Shown here: in pieces, positions 1 to 9,725 of the stretch
Layout of the letters: every line of letters starts with the position of its first letter
How positions within the stretch are numbered: the stretch's first letter is position 1
Assembly (NCBI RefSeq): GCF_030812475.1
Contig: NZ_JAUSSR010000001.1
Span: 558,001-622,000 of the forward strand
Origin: Pseudomonas lini
GTDB taxonomy: Bacteria > Pseudomonadota > Gammaproteobacteria > Pseudomonadales > Pseudomonadaceae
Direction of reading: 5' to 3'
DNA: 64,000 nucleotides
Translations under genes and position numbers: made by a program
The notes under the pieces: model-generated
The model's input: only the letters and a program-made list of their open reading frames with translations
Databases searched by the model: none
Told to the model about the DNA's origin: nothing

Positions 1-69
1 GGCGGAGACGGAGAAGGCCAGGGGAATCAGTAAACCGGCCAGCAACAATGGGCGCAAAGACTTGATCAT
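1..69 (-). CDS. 5' tip of a secreted protein gene (partial)
   Basis: Only the first 23 codons lie in the window. Read on the minus strand from an ATG at 69, they encode a classic Sec signal peptide: MIKS, then arginine, then a Leu/Ala-rich hydrophobic core ending near Val-Ser-Ala. The gene runs off the left edge, so the mature protein cannot be named. No strong Shine-Dalgarno is visible upstream. Seen: the signal peptide. Inferred: export to the periplasm or outer membrane. Confidence 0.55.
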   Translation of the reverse strand, partial: MIKSLRPLLLAGLLIPLAFSVSA

Positions 70-300
70 GTGCAATAAAACCCTACAGCCGAGGGGAAAA
101 AGACGAGGGCATGAAAATGAATTCCCTCAGTGGTCATAAAAGTGTCGGCATTATGCCCCAAGGTGTAGCGGCTTGTGCCGTGCCCTGTCTTGCAAATCCG
201 CTTTTTTTACCGACGGTAGGCGTGGCGCCGCGGAGAGACGGGCAATCGGCGGCTTAAACTGCTAAAGTGCCGCCCGTTATTACTTATGAGGATTGTTCCA
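70..300. other. Divergent intergenic region before yggL
   Basis: This 231-base stretch separates the minus-strand secreted-protein gene from yggL. It must carry promoters for both. I see a GAGG ribosome binding site at about 287-291 for yggL, but no promoter hexamers strong enough to call and no RNA gene. Confidence 0.4.
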
Positions 301-645
301 ATGGCGACTAACCGTTCCCAGCGTCTGCGCAAAAAACTGTGCGTCGATGAATTTCAAGAGCTGGGTTTCGAGCTGAACCTGGATTTCAAAGAAGATTTGG
401 CTGATGAAGCCATTGATGCTTTCCTCGATGCGTTCCTCAAAGAAGCCATGGAGGCCAACGGCCTGGGCTACGTGGGCGGCGACGACTTCGGTCTGGTTTG
501 CCTGCAGAAGCGTGGTTCGGTGTCCGAAGAGCAGCGTGCCGCTGTCGAAGCCTGGCTCAAGGGCCGCAGCGAACTGACGGAAGCGACCGTCAGCCCGCTG
601 ATCGACGTCTGGTACCCGGAAAAGCCGATCAATCCGGTAGCTTGA
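301..645 (+). CDS. yggL: YggL family 50S ribosome-binding protein
   Basis: This is a 114-residue protein of the YggL (DUF469) family, reported to bind the 50S ribosomal subunit. The signature N-terminus is plain: an Arg/Lys-rich RSQRLRKKL stretch followed by VDEFQELGFEL, and the C-terminus keeps the acidic LIDVWYPE motif. The ATG at 301 is chosen because GAGG lies about 9 bases upstream and the protein then begins like family members (MATNRSQRLRKK); an in-frame ATG at 286 would add five unsupported residues. A strong terminator follows, so it is probably monocistronic. The exact physiological role in pseudomonads is not shown by the sequence. Confidence 0.9.
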   Translation: MATNRSQRLRKKLCVDEFQELGFELNLDFKEDLADEAIDAFLDAFLKEAMEANGLGYVGGDDFGLVCLQKRGSVSEEQRAAVEAWLKGRSELTEATVSPLIDVWYPEKPINPVA

Positions 646-672
646 TGTCATGGCTTGATGTCATAAAAGAAG

Positions 673-699
673 CGGCGACCCTCGGGTCGCCGTTTTTTT
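673..699 (+). terminator. Intrinsic terminator of yggL
   Basis: A perfect 9-bp GC-rich stem (673-681 with 684-692) with a 2-base loop is followed by seven T residues. It lies 28 bases after the yggL stop codon. Confidence 0.92.
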
Positions 700-714
700 A
701 TGCCTGCTTTTTTT

Positions 715-803
715 GTAGGAGCGAGGCTTGCCCGCGAAGAACGATAATGCGGTTCAACTGATAAACCGCACCGTCTGCTTCGCGGGCAAGCCTCGCTCCT
801 ACA
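715..803. repeat. REPIN (inverted REP pair)
   Basis: Two REP cores in opposite orientation (GTAGGAGCGAGGC... and its reverse complement) flank a short variable interior. The element lies between the convergent yggL and benE genes. Confidence 0.9.
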
Positions 804-807
804 AGTA

Positions 808-1998
808 TCAGGCTTTACGCCAGTTCAGAATCACCAGCGTCAACACCCCCGCCACAATCCCCCAGAATGCCGAGCCGATGGAAAACAGCGTCAGTCCCGA
901 CGCCGTGACCATGAAGGTGATCAGCGCCGCTTCACGCTCCTTCACTTCGTTCATGGCAATGCTCAGGCCATTGATGATCGAGCCGAACAGCGCCAGCGCG
1001 GCAATCGACAGCACCAGCTCTTTAGGCAGCGCGGCAAACAGCGCCGCCAACGTCGCGCCGAACACCCCGGCGATCCCGTAGAAAATCCCGCACCAGACCG
1101 CGGCCGTGTAGCGTTTGTTGCGATCCTCATGGGCATGGGGCCCGGTGCAGATCGCCGCGCTGATGGCCGCCAGGTTGATTCCGTGGGAGCCAAAAGGTGC
1201 CAGCAGCAACGAGGCAATGCCGGTGGTGGTGATCAGTGGCGAGGCCGGCACCGTGTAACCGTCTGCGCGCAACACGGCGATGCCCGGCATGTTCTGCGAC
1301 GTCATCGCCACCACGAACAGCGGGATGCCGATGCTGATGGTCGCGGCCAGGGAGAAGTGCGGGGTGGTCCAGACCGGCGTCGCCAGTTCCAGATGGAAGC
1401 CGCTGAAATCCAGCAACCCCATCAAGCCCGACAGCGCCGTGCCGATCAGCAATGCCGCCAGCACCGCATAACGCGGGGACAGGCGCTTGACCAGCAGATA
1501 AGTGAAGAACATTCCCAGCACCAGGGCGGTGCGATGTTGCGCGGCGACAAAGATTTCGCTGCCGATCTTGAACAGGATCCCGGCCAGCAAGGCTGCGGCT
1601 AATGAGGCCGGGATCTTTTTCACCAGGCGCTCGAAGCTGCCGGTCAAGCCACAAGCCGTCACCAGCACCGCGCAGGTGATGTAGGCGCCGATGGCTTCGC
1701 CGTAGCTCACGCCGCCCAGGCTGGTGATCAGCAAGGCCGCGCCGGGGGTCGACCAGGCGATGGTGATGGGCGTGCGATAACGCAGCGACAGGCCGATCGA
1801 GCACACCGCCATGCCAATCGAGATCGCCCAGATCCACGATGAAATCTGCCCGCTGCTCAGGCCCGCCGCCTGCCCGGCCTGGAACATCAGCACCAGGGAG
1901 CTGGTGTAGCCGGTCATCATCGCGATGAAGCCAGCGACGATGGCCGAGGGAGAGGTGTCGGCCAGGGGGCGGAGCTGCGTGTGCGTGGCGTCGGTCAT
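808..1998 (-). CDS. benE: BenE-family benzoate/H+ symporter-type permease
   Basis: This 396-residue integral membrane protein belongs to the BenE family of the nucleobase-cation symporter-like superfamily. Family features seen: an opening SPSAIVAGFIAMMTGYTSSL, the GAAL helix-breaking stretch near TPGAAL, about 12 hydrophobic segments, and an FGSHGINLAAISAAICTG region. The start at 1998 is preceded by AAGGA about 10 bases upstream. The frame stays open to 2136, but that extension is translated REP sequence and is rejected. The family is named for benzoate uptake, but no ben/cat catabolic genes are nearby, and the neighbouring genes concern purine degradation, so the substrate is open. Confidence is high for the family and low for benzoate itself. 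Confidence 0.85.
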   Translation of the reverse strand: MTDATHTQLRPLADTSPSAIVAGFIAMMTGYTSSLVLMFQAGQAAGLSSGQISSWIWAISIGMAVCSIGLSLRYRTPITIAWSTPGAALLITSLGGVSYGEAIGAYITCAVLVTACGLTGSFERLVKKIPASLAAALLAGILFKIGSEIFVAAQHRTALVLGMFFTYLLVKRLSPRYAVLAALLIGTALSGLMGLLDFSGFHLELATPVWTTPHFSLAATISIGIPLFVVAMTSQNMPGIAVLRADGYTVPASPLITTTGIASLLLAPFGSHGINLAAISAAICTGPHAHEDRNKRYTAAVWCGIFYGIAGVFGATLAALFAALPKELVLSIAALALFGSIINGLSIAMNEVKEREAALITFMVTASGLTLFSIGSAFWGIVAGVLTLVILNWRKA

Positions 1999-2046
1999 GA
2001 CAGCGGTGTTCCTTATACGTACGAAAATATCCGCAACACCGCAATC

Positions 2047-2154
2047 CCCTGTAGGAGCGAGCTTGCTCGCGATGGACGTTAACGATAACGCGTGTTTACC
2101 GGTTAAACGCGGCGCTCTTTCGTCCATCGCGAGCAAGCTCGCTCCTACAGGGGA
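2047..2154. repeat. REPIN
   Basis: Inverted REP pair with GTAGGAGCGAGCTTGC arms. The interior includes GTTAACGATAACGCG at 2078-2092, a motif shared with several other REPINs here. It sits between the divergent benE and GntR genes, only about 50 bases from the benE start. Confidence 0.92.
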
Positions 2155-2196
2155 TCGTGTAAACCACGGATTCTGCGATCAAGCCTAAACTCAAAC

Positions 2197-2216
2197 GTAT
2201 TGGACCGTTGCAATAC
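2197..2216. promoter_or_regulatory. Inverted repeat upstream of GntR regulator
   Basis: Perfect inverted repeat GTATTG-N8-CAATAC. Together with the palindrome at 2260 it may be an operator for the adjacent FCD-type GntR regulator. The assignment is inference. Confidence 0.4.
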
Positions 2217-2259
2217 AGCAAAGGCGACAAACAGCCGTACAGTCGTGTTGCCACTGGCC

Positions 2260-2271
2260 ATTGTGTACAAT
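2260..2271. promoter_or_regulatory. Candidate GntR/FCD operator
   Basis: Perfect palindrome ATTGT-GT-ACAAT, about 90 bases before the GntR start codon. FCD-subfamily GntR proteins typically bind short palindromes with TTGT/ACAA arms, so autoregulation is likely, but binding is inferred only. Confidence 0.5.
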
Positions 2272-2363
2272 TACAGTGTTTTTTACGCGATACTTGCCAT
2301 TGATCCACTGTGCCGTATTACAGTCACGGTCAATTCGCCGCCGTTCTACCGACTCGAGTGCCC

Positions 2364-3128
2364 ATGAACGAACAGTTGCAGCCCCTAAAGAAACAACCGC
2401 GCGCAGGCAAAGCCGGGCGCAGCGGTACCCAGGACGATATTGTCTACGCGCATATCTTCGAGGCCATCCTCGAACAGCGTCTGGCGCCCGGCACCAAGTT
2501 GAGCGAAGAAGCGCTGGGGGAAATTTTCGGGGTCAGTCGCACCATCATCCGCCGTGCGCTGTCGCGCCTGGCCCATGAAGGTGTCGTGCTGCTGCGTCCG
2601 AACCGCGGCGCAGTCGTTGCCAGCCCGAGTGTGGAAGAAGCCCGCCAGGTGTTCCTGGCCCGGCGCCTGGTGGAGCGCGCGATCACTGAACTGGCCGTGC
2701 AGCACGCCACGGCCGAAGAGATCGCCGAATTGCGCCAGATGGTGGACGACGAGCGCGACAGCTTCTCCCGTGGCGATCGGGGTGCCGGTATCCGTCTGTC
2801 GGGCGAGTTTCATCTGAAGTTGGCCGAAGCGGCGAAGAATGCCCCCTTGATCAGCTTCCAGCGCAGTCTGGTGTCGCAGACTTCGCTGATCATTGCCCAG
2901 TACGAAAGCGGCAACCGTTCCCACTGCTCCTACGACGAACACACCCAGCTGATCAATGCCATCGAAGCACGCAACGCCGAGCTGGCGGTGGACTTGATGA
3001 TGCATCACATGAATCACATCGACAGCAAGCTCAACCTTGACGAGGAAAGTGCGTCGGATGACCTGCATGCGGTGTTCTCGCATTTGTTGCAGACCAAGAA
3101 GCCGGGGCGGCCTGTGGCCAAACTGTAG
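2364..3128 (+). CDS. GntR/FCD family transcriptional regulator
   Basis: This 254-residue regulator has an N-terminal winged helix-turn-helix (about residues 24-90, with LSEEALGEIFGVSRTIIRRALSRL as recognition region) and a C-terminal all-helical FCD ligand-binding domain. The FCD metal-site histidines are visible in GEFHLKLAEAA and in MMHHMNHID. ATG 2364 is preferred; an in-frame start at 2310 adds 18 residues without domain match. It lies next to guaD and the xdh genes (convergent with guaD), so control of purine catabolism or of the divergent benE-type permease is plausible. A palindrome at 2260 suggests autoregulation. The ligand is unknown. Confidence 0.85.
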   Translation: MNEQLQPLKKQPRAGKAGRSGTQDDIVYAHIFEAILEQRLAPGTKLSEEALGEIFGVSRTIIRRALSRLAHEGVVLLRPNRGAVVASPSVEEARQVFLARRLVERAITELAVQHATAEEIAELRQMVDDERDSFSRGDRGAGIRLSGEFHLKLAEAAKNAPLISFQRSLVSQTSLIIAQYESGNRSHCSYDEHTQLINAIEARNAELAVDLMMHHMNHIDSKLNLDEESASDDLHAVFSHLLQTKKPGRPVAKL

Positions 3129-3224
3129 GAGCGAGCTTGCTCGCGATGGGCTTGAGGACGCCACGGGGTGTCAGGCTTCACGCGTAATCGTTAACGACCA
3201 TCGCGAGCAAGCTTGCTCCTACAG
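3123..3224. repeat. REPIN
   Basis: Inverted REP pair starting at the stop codon of the GntR gene. The interior contains, in reverse orientation, a GTTAACGATTACGCG variant of the shared REPIN interior motif (3181-3195). Confidence 0.92.
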
Positions 3225-3229
3225 CACAA

Positions 3230-3267
3230 AAAAATCCCCCGCAACCAACGATTGCGGGGGATTTTTT
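3230..3267. terminator. Bidirectional terminator between GntR and guaD
   Basis: A long stem (AATCCCCCGCAA paired with TTGCGGGGGATT) flanked by A-tract and T-tract serves both the plus-strand regulator and the minus-strand guaD. Confidence 0.93.
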
Positions 3268-3281
3268 ATGCCCGAAGATCC

Positions 3282-4592
<1,311 letters not shown>

Positions 4593-4611
4593 TCTCTATG
4601 TATGAGGCTTA

Positions 4612-5472
4612 TCAATTTGATGCTTTCAGGTTCGTGGCCTGGCTGCGGCGTGAAGCAGGCAGCAGCTTGGCAATCGAGGATCCGGCGCCGGCGGTGTGCT
4701 GGCCGAAATCGGCGTTATAGGTGGCGATGATCTCGCCGGCGATGGAGACGGCGATTTCCACGGGCAACTTGCCTTTGACTTCGCCGATACCCATGGGGCA
4801 GCGCATGCGTTGCAACACGGCGTTGTCGAAGCCCCGTTCACGCAGGCGATGTTCGAACTTCACCCGTTTGGTCTTCGAGCCGATCAGGCCGAAGTAGGCG
4901 AAGTCGTTGCGCTTGAGGATCGCGGCGGTGAGTTCGAGGTCGAGCTGGTGGTTGTGGGTCATGACGATGCAGTAACTGCCGGCGGGCAGGTCGTCGATCT
5001 CGTCCACCGGTTCTTCGCTGACGATCTTGCGCACGCCATGGGGGATCTGTTCCGGAAATTCCGCTTCCCGCGAGTCGATCCAGCGCACCCGGCAGGGCAG
5101 GCTGGCGAGCAGCGGTACCAAGGCGCGACCGACATGGCCGGCGCCGAACACGGCGATCTGCGCCTGCACCTGGCCCATCGGCTCGAACAGCAATACGGTC
5201 ACACCGCCGCAGCACTGGCCGAGGCTGGCGCCGAGGCTGAAGCGTTCCAGGTGGGTGTCCTGCTTGCCGCTGGCCAGCATCTCGCGGCCGATCTGCATGG
5301 CTTTATATTCCAGATGCCCGCCACCGATGGTGTCGAACGCCCGGGTGGCGCTGATGACCATCTTCGAGCCGGCATTGCGCGGCGTCGAGCCGAGCTCTTC
5401 GATGATGGTCACCAGCACGCAGGGTTCACCCTTTGATTGCAGGTCGGCGAGGGCGTCGATCCAGTTGTACAT
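4612..5472 (-). CDS. xdhC: Xanthine dehydrogenase accessory protein XdhC
   Basis: This 286-residue protein binds the molybdenum cofactor, protects its sulfurated form and delivers it to XdhB. Seen: the N-terminal XdhC/CoxI domain with ELGSTPRNAGSKM and GGGHLEYKA, the cysteine pair in LGQCCGG that fits cofactor binding, then a Rossmann-type half beginning VFGAGHVGRAL with a GLIGSKTKR motif. It lies between xdhB and guaD on the same strand, separated from xdhB by a REPIN. Function is well established for the family. Confidence 0.93.
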   Translation of the reverse strand: MYNWIDALADLQSKGEPCVLVTIIEELGSTPRNAGSKMVISATRAFDTIGGGHLEYKAMQIGREMLASGKQDTHLERFSLGASLGQCCGGVTVLLFEPMGQVQAQIAVFGAGHVGRALVPLLASLPCRVRWIDSREAEFPEQIPHGVRKIVSEEPVDEIDDLPAGSYCIVMTHNHQLDLELTAAILKRNDFAYFGLIGSKTKRVKFEHRLRERGFDNAVLQRMRCPMGIGEVKGKLPVEIAVSIAGEIIATYNADFGQHTAGAGSSIAKLLPASRRSQATNLKASN

Positions 5473-5508
5473 GTTTCACCTCGACATCTGTGTTGTCTGT
5501 TCGGGCCT

Positions 5509-5599
5509 CTTCGCTGGCAAGCCAGCTCCTACAGGGTTCGCGTCGTTCACATGACTGCGATTCACCTCCGATCTGTAGGAGCCGGCTTGCTGGCGATCC
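5509..5599. repeat. REPIN between xdhB and xdhC
   Basis: Inverted REP pair with the CTGTAGGAGCCGGCTTGC variant core on one arm. It sits inside the xdh operon, where such hairpins commonly affect mRNA decay. Confidence 0.88.
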
Positions 5600-5611
5600 A
5601 GGCGCCTCGGT

Positions 5612-8011
5612 CTAGAGCGAAGCCAACTCCGGCTCAACTTCGGCAGCCTTCGCCACCTTCAACTGCCGCATCTGCTCACACCCCCACAACACCCTTTCCG
5701 GGGTCGCCGGTGCATCGATCTTCGGTTGATGCTTGTAGTCGCCCAAACTCGCCACGGCATCCTTGATCGCACACCACGACGCAATGCCCAGCATGAACGG
5801 CGGTTCACCCACGGCCTTGGAATGAAACACCGTGTCTTCCGGGTTCTTGCGGTTTTCCACCAGCTTCACCCGCAAATCCAGCGGCATGTCCGCCACCGCC
5901 GGGATCTTGTAGCTCGCCGGGCCGTTGGTCATCAGCTTGCCCTTGTTGTTCCACACCAGCTCTTCCATCGTCAGCCAGCCCATGCCCTGGATGAAACCGC
6001 CCTCGACCTGGCCGATGTCGATGGCCGGGTTCAGCGAGTCGCCGACGTCGTGGAGGATGTCAGTACGCAGCATCTTGTACTCGCCGGTCAGGGTGTCGAC
6101 GATCACCTCGCAGCAGGCAGCGCCGAAGGCGTAGTAGTAGAACGGGCGGCCACGGGCCTGGCTGCGGTCGTAGTAGATTTTCGGGGTCTTGTAGAACCCG
6201 GTGCTCGACAGTGACACCTGGGCGAAATACGCCTGCTGGATCAGCGATTCGAAGGTCAGGATGTGATCGCGAACCCGCACGTGGCCGTTGTGGAACTCCA
6301 CGTCTTCTTCGCTGACCTTGTACTGCCGCGCGGCGAATTCCACCAGGCGCTTCTTGATGATTTCAGCGGCGTTCTGCGCGGCTTTACCGTTGAGGTCGGC
6401 GCCGCTGGACGCGGCGGTCGGCGAGGTGTTCGGCACCTTGTCGGTGTTGGTCGCGGTGATCTGCACGCGGTCCATTTCCACCTGGAACACTTCGGCCACC
6501 ACCTGCGCCACCTTGGTGTTCAAACCCTGGCCCATTTCCGTGCCGCCATGGTTCAGATGAATGCTGCCGTCGGTGTAGATATGGATCAGCGCACCGGCCT
6601 GGTTGAGGAAGCTGGCGGTGAAGGAAATCCCGAACTTCACCGGCGTCAGCGCCAGGCCTTTTTTCAGGATCGGGCTGTTGGCGTTGTAGCGACGGATCGC
6701 TTCGCGGCGCTCGGCGTACTGGCTGCTTTCTTCCAGTTCGGCGGTCATTTCCTCGAGCATATTGTGCTCGACGGTCTGGTAGTAGTGGGTGACGTTACGC
6801 TCGGTCTTGCCATAGTAGTTGGCCTTGCGCACCGCCAGCGGATCCAGGGCCAGATGGCGGGCGATCGCGTCCATCACTTCCTCGATGGCGACCATCCCTT
6901 GCGGACCGCCGAAGCCACGGTAAGCGGTGTTCGAGGCGGTGTTGGTCTTGCAGCGGTGGCCGTTGATGGTGGCATCGCCCAGGTAATACGAGTTGTCGGC
7001 GTGGAACATCGCACGGTCGACGATCGACGCGGACAAATCCGGCGAGCAACCGCAGTTGCCGGCCAGTTCCAGGGCGATGCCGTGCAGCCGGCCGGTGCCG
7101 TCGAAGCCAACGTCATACTCGACGTAGAACGGGTGACGCTTGCCGGTCATCAGCATGTCTTCGACCCGTGGCAGGCGCATCTTGGTCGGCTGCCCGGTAA
7201 GGTGCGCAATCACCGCGCACAGGCACGCCGGGCTCGCGGCTTGAGTTTCCTTGCCGCCAAACCCGCCACCCATTCGGCGCATGTCGACGACGATCTTGTT
7301 CATCGATACGTCCAGCACCTCGGCCACCAGTTTCTGCACTTCGGTGGGGTTCTGGGTCGAGCAATAGACGATCATCCCGCCGTCTTCGGTCGGCATCACC
7401 GAAGAAATCTGGGTTTCGAGGTAGAAGTGTTCCTGGCCGCCGATGTGCAGCGTGCCTTGAATCCGATGTTCAGCCGTCGCCAGGGCATTGGCTGAATCGC
7501 CCCGCTGATGGGTGTGGCTGTCGAGCACGAAATGGCGTTTGCGCAGGGCTTCGACCACGTCCAGTACCGGCTCGAGATCTTCGTATTCGATGATGGCGGC
7601 CATCGCGGCCTTGCGCGCGGTTTCCAGATCTTTCGCCGCGACGGCGAGCACCGGTTGGCCGACGAACTGCACGTCATCGATGGCCAGCAGCGGATCGCCC
7701 GGCAGCAAGGGGCCAATGTCTTTCAGGCCCGGCACGTCTTCGTGGGTGATGGCGATGCGCACACCTTCGAAGGCGTAGCACGGCGTGGTGTCGATGCTGA
7801 TGATTTTCGCGTGGGCGCGGTCTGACAGCCGTGCGTAAACATGCAGTTGATTGGGGAATTCCAGCCGATCGTCGATGTACTGCGCTTCACCGGACACATG
7901 CTTGGCGGCGCTGTCGTGCTTGACGCTGCGGCCGACACCGGTGGTCAGGTCCTTGGCGAACAGTTCAGCCAGTTCGGCCTGGGTCTTCTCTACGGCGTGA
8001 TGGTTAGACAT
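5612..8011 (-). CDS. xdhB: Xanthine dehydrogenase large (molybdopterin) subunit
   Basis: This 799-residue subunit carries the molybdenum centre that hydroxylates hypoxanthine and xanthine to urate. Seen: the N-terminal Ald_Xan_dh a/b hammerhead domain (GRSVKHDSAAKHVSGEAQYIDD), the MGGGFGGKE cofactor loop, a RGFGGPQG loop, GGTEMGQG, and the catalytic glutamate in VGEPPFM at about residue 736. Its start overlaps the xdhA stop by 8 bases, showing translational coupling. Partners are XdhA (FeS/FAD) and the chaperone XdhC. Confidence 0.96.
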   Translation of the reverse strand: MSNHHAVEKTQAELAELFAKDLTTGVGRSVKHDSAAKHVSGEAQYIDDRLEFPNQLHVYARLSDRAHAKIISIDTTPCYAFEGVRIAITHEDVPGLKDIGPLLPGDPLLAIDDVQFVGQPVLAVAAKDLETARKAAMAAIIEYEDLEPVLDVVEALRKRHFVLDSHTHQRGDSANALATAEHRIQGTLHIGGQEHFYLETQISSVMPTEDGGMIVYCSTQNPTEVQKLVAEVLDVSMNKIVVDMRRMGGGFGGKETQAASPACLCAVIAHLTGQPTKMRLPRVEDMLMTGKRHPFYVEYDVGFDGTGRLHGIALELAGNCGCSPDLSASIVDRAMFHADNSYYLGDATINGHRCKTNTASNTAYRGFGGPQGMVAIEEVMDAIARHLALDPLAVRKANYYGKTERNVTHYYQTVEHNMLEEMTAELEESSQYAERREAIRRYNANSPILKKGLALTPVKFGISFTASFLNQAGALIHIYTDGSIHLNHGGTEMGQGLNTKVAQVVAEVFQVEMDRVQITATNTDKVPNTSPTAASSGADLNGKAAQNAAEIIKKRLVEFAARQYKVSEEDVEFHNGHVRVRDHILTFESLIQQAYFAQVSLSSTGFYKTPKIYYDRSQARGRPFYYYAFGAACCEVIVDTLTGEYKMLRTDILHDVGDSLNPAIDIGQVEGGFIQGMGWLTMEELVWNNKGKLMTNGPASYKIPAVADMPLDLRVKLVENRKNPEDTVFHSKAVGEPPFMLGIASWCAIKDAVASLGDYKHQPKIDAPATPERVLWGCEQMRQLKVAKAAEVEPELASL

Positions 8012-9497
8012 AAGCGGTCACCCGGGTCTCGATGTGCGGTGTTTGCAGTTCGATAAAGTATTTGCGCAGCAGGTTCTGCGCGCTGAGCAGACGGTATTCC
8101 TTGCTGGCGCGGAAGTCCGAGAGCGGCGTGAAGTCTTCGGCCAGTGCGACGCAGGCGCGTTCGACGGTGGCGTTGTTGAACGGCGAGCCGAGCAACACGG
8201 CTTCGCAGTGGCTGGCGCGTTTCGGGATGGCCGCCATGCCGCCGAAGGCAACGCGTGCGTCGACAATCACGCCGGTGTCGATGCGCAGATTGAACGCAGC
8301 GCAAACGGCGGAAATATCATCGTCCAGACGCTTGGACACTTTATAAGCGCGGAACAGCTGTTCGACGCTGGCACGGGGCACGATGATCTTCTCGATGAAC
8401 TCGCTTTCCTGACGTGCCGTCACGCGGTAATCGATGAAGTAATCTTCCAGCGCCAGGGTGCGGCGGGTGTCGCCCTTGCACAATACGATCTGCGCGCCCA
8501 AGGCGATCAGCAGCGGTGGCGAGTCACCAATGGGCGAGGCATTGCCGATGTTGCCGCCCAGGGTGCCCTGGTTGCGGATCTGCAACGAGGCGAAACGCTG
8601 CAACAGTTCGCCGAAGTCCGGGTACTCGGCCTTCAAGGCGTCGTAGCAATCGGAGAGGGCGGTGGCGGCGCCGATTTCCAGGCGATCGTCGAACACTTCG
8701 ATGCGCTTCATCTCGGCGACATTGCCGACGTAGATCATCACCGGGAGGGTGCGGTGGAACTGGGTGACTTCCAATGCCAGGTCCGTACCGCCGGCCAGCA
8801 GGCGCGCTTGTGGATAAGCGTCATAGAGGTCGGCCAGGTCAGCCACGGTCAGCGGCACCAGGCAGCGCTTGTCGCCACTGTTGAGTTCGCCGATGTCGGT
8901 GGGCGCGATGGCTTTCAGGCGCGCGATGGTCTGGGCTTCACGGGCATCGAACTGGTCCGTTTGCCGGCCGCAGCAGGACTGTTCGGCGGCTTGCAGGATC
9001 GGCCGGTAACCGGTGCAGCGGCACAGGTTGCCCGCCAGGGCTTCGTGGGCCTTGTGAACGTCGGGCGCGTCGCTGTTCTTTTGCAGGGCGAACAGCGACA
9101 TGACGAAGCCCGGGGTGCAGAAACCGCACTGCGAGCCGTGACACTCGACCATGGCTTTCTGCACGCTGTGCAGTTCGCCCTGGTGCTTGAGGTCTTCAAC
9201 GCTGATCAGTTGCTTGCCATGCAGCGACGACACAAAGGTCAGGCATGAATTGAGGCTGCGATAGCGAATGTGCTCGCGGCCGTCGTCGTCGGTCTGGAGT
9301 TCGCCGACCACCACCGTGCATGCGCCGCAGTCACCGCTGGCGCAGCCTTCTTTGGTGCCGGGTTTGCCCACATGGTCGCGCAGATAATTGAGCACGGTCA
9401 GGTTCGGGTCCAGGGCGTGCTCGCTACGGAGTTCCTGGTTAAGTAAAAACTGGATCACGGAAGGCCTCGCAGACTCATTATTGTTGTTAACCGACAT
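8004..9497 (-). CDS. xdhA: Xanthine dehydrogenase small (FeS/FAD) subunit
   Basis: This 497-residue subunit passes electrons from the molybdenum centre through two 2Fe-2S clusters to FAD and then NAD+. Cluster ligands are all visible: Cys52, Cys57, Cys60 and Cys85 for the ferredoxin-type cluster, and Cys124, Cys127, Cys159 and Cys161 for the helical cluster. The FAD domain shows LLAGGTDLAL and LGGNIGNASPIGDSPP. It is the first gene of the xdhA-xdhB-xdhC-guaD unit and is transcribed divergently from a GntR regulator, with several TGACC/GGTCA half-sites in the shared promoter region. Confidence 0.96.
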   Translation of the reverse strand: MSVNNNNESARPSVIQFLLNQELRSEHALDPNLTVLNYLRDHVGKPGTKEGCASGDCGACTVVVGELQTDDDGREHIRYRSLNSCLTFVSSLHGKQLISVEDLKHQGELHSVQKAMVECHGSQCGFCTPGFVMSLFALQKNSDAPDVHKAHEALAGNLCRCTGYRPILQAAEQSCCGRQTDQFDAREAQTIARLKAIAPTDIGELNSGDKRCLVPLTVADLADLYDAYPQARLLAGGTDLALEVTQFHRTLPVMIYVGNVAEMKRIEVFDDRLEIGAATALSDCYDALKAEYPDFGELLQRFASLQIRNQGTLGGNIGNASPIGDSPPLLIALGAQIVLCKGDTRRTLALEDYFIDYRVTARQESEFIEKIIVPRASVEQLFRAYKVSKRLDDDISAVCAAFNLRIDTGVIVDARVAFGGMAAIPKRASHCEAVLLGSPFNNATVERACVALAEDFTPLSDFRASKEYRLLSAQNLLRKYFIELQTPHIETRVTAYV

Positions 9498-9510
9498 GAA
9501 CCGAATTTAG

Positions 9511-9554
9511 CAGGTCTGACTTTTCGGTCAATGATTTTCTGACCTAAAGGTCAG
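9511..9554. promoter_or_regulatory. Palindromic operator cluster in xdhA/GntR divergent region
   Basis: A perfect inverted repeat CTGACCT-AA-AGGTCAG lies at 9539-9554, and an overlapping pair of half-sites (TCTGAC and GGTCA) lies at about 9515-9530. It is just upstream of the xdhA start, where the divergently encoded GntR regulator would be expected to bind. Binding is inferred. Confidence 0.5.
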
Positions 9555-9725
9555 GAAATTATCAAATGTCGATCAACGACTGGTTTTTCTTCAGTATTGA
9601 CCCTGGTTCGCCAGCCTGCTTTTTGCTTGAATCGTGCCAAAACCACCGGGCGGGCACTCCGCCCTGACGTATCAATTGCGCTACACTGCGCCGCTTGTGC
9701 AAATCGAAGAGTTTGAAGGACAACC

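Noticed and set aside
1999..2136. N-terminal extension of the BenE-type permease open in the same frame
   Set aside because: The extra residues are the translation of the REPIN at 2047-2154, and a good ribosome site lies before the ATG at 1998.
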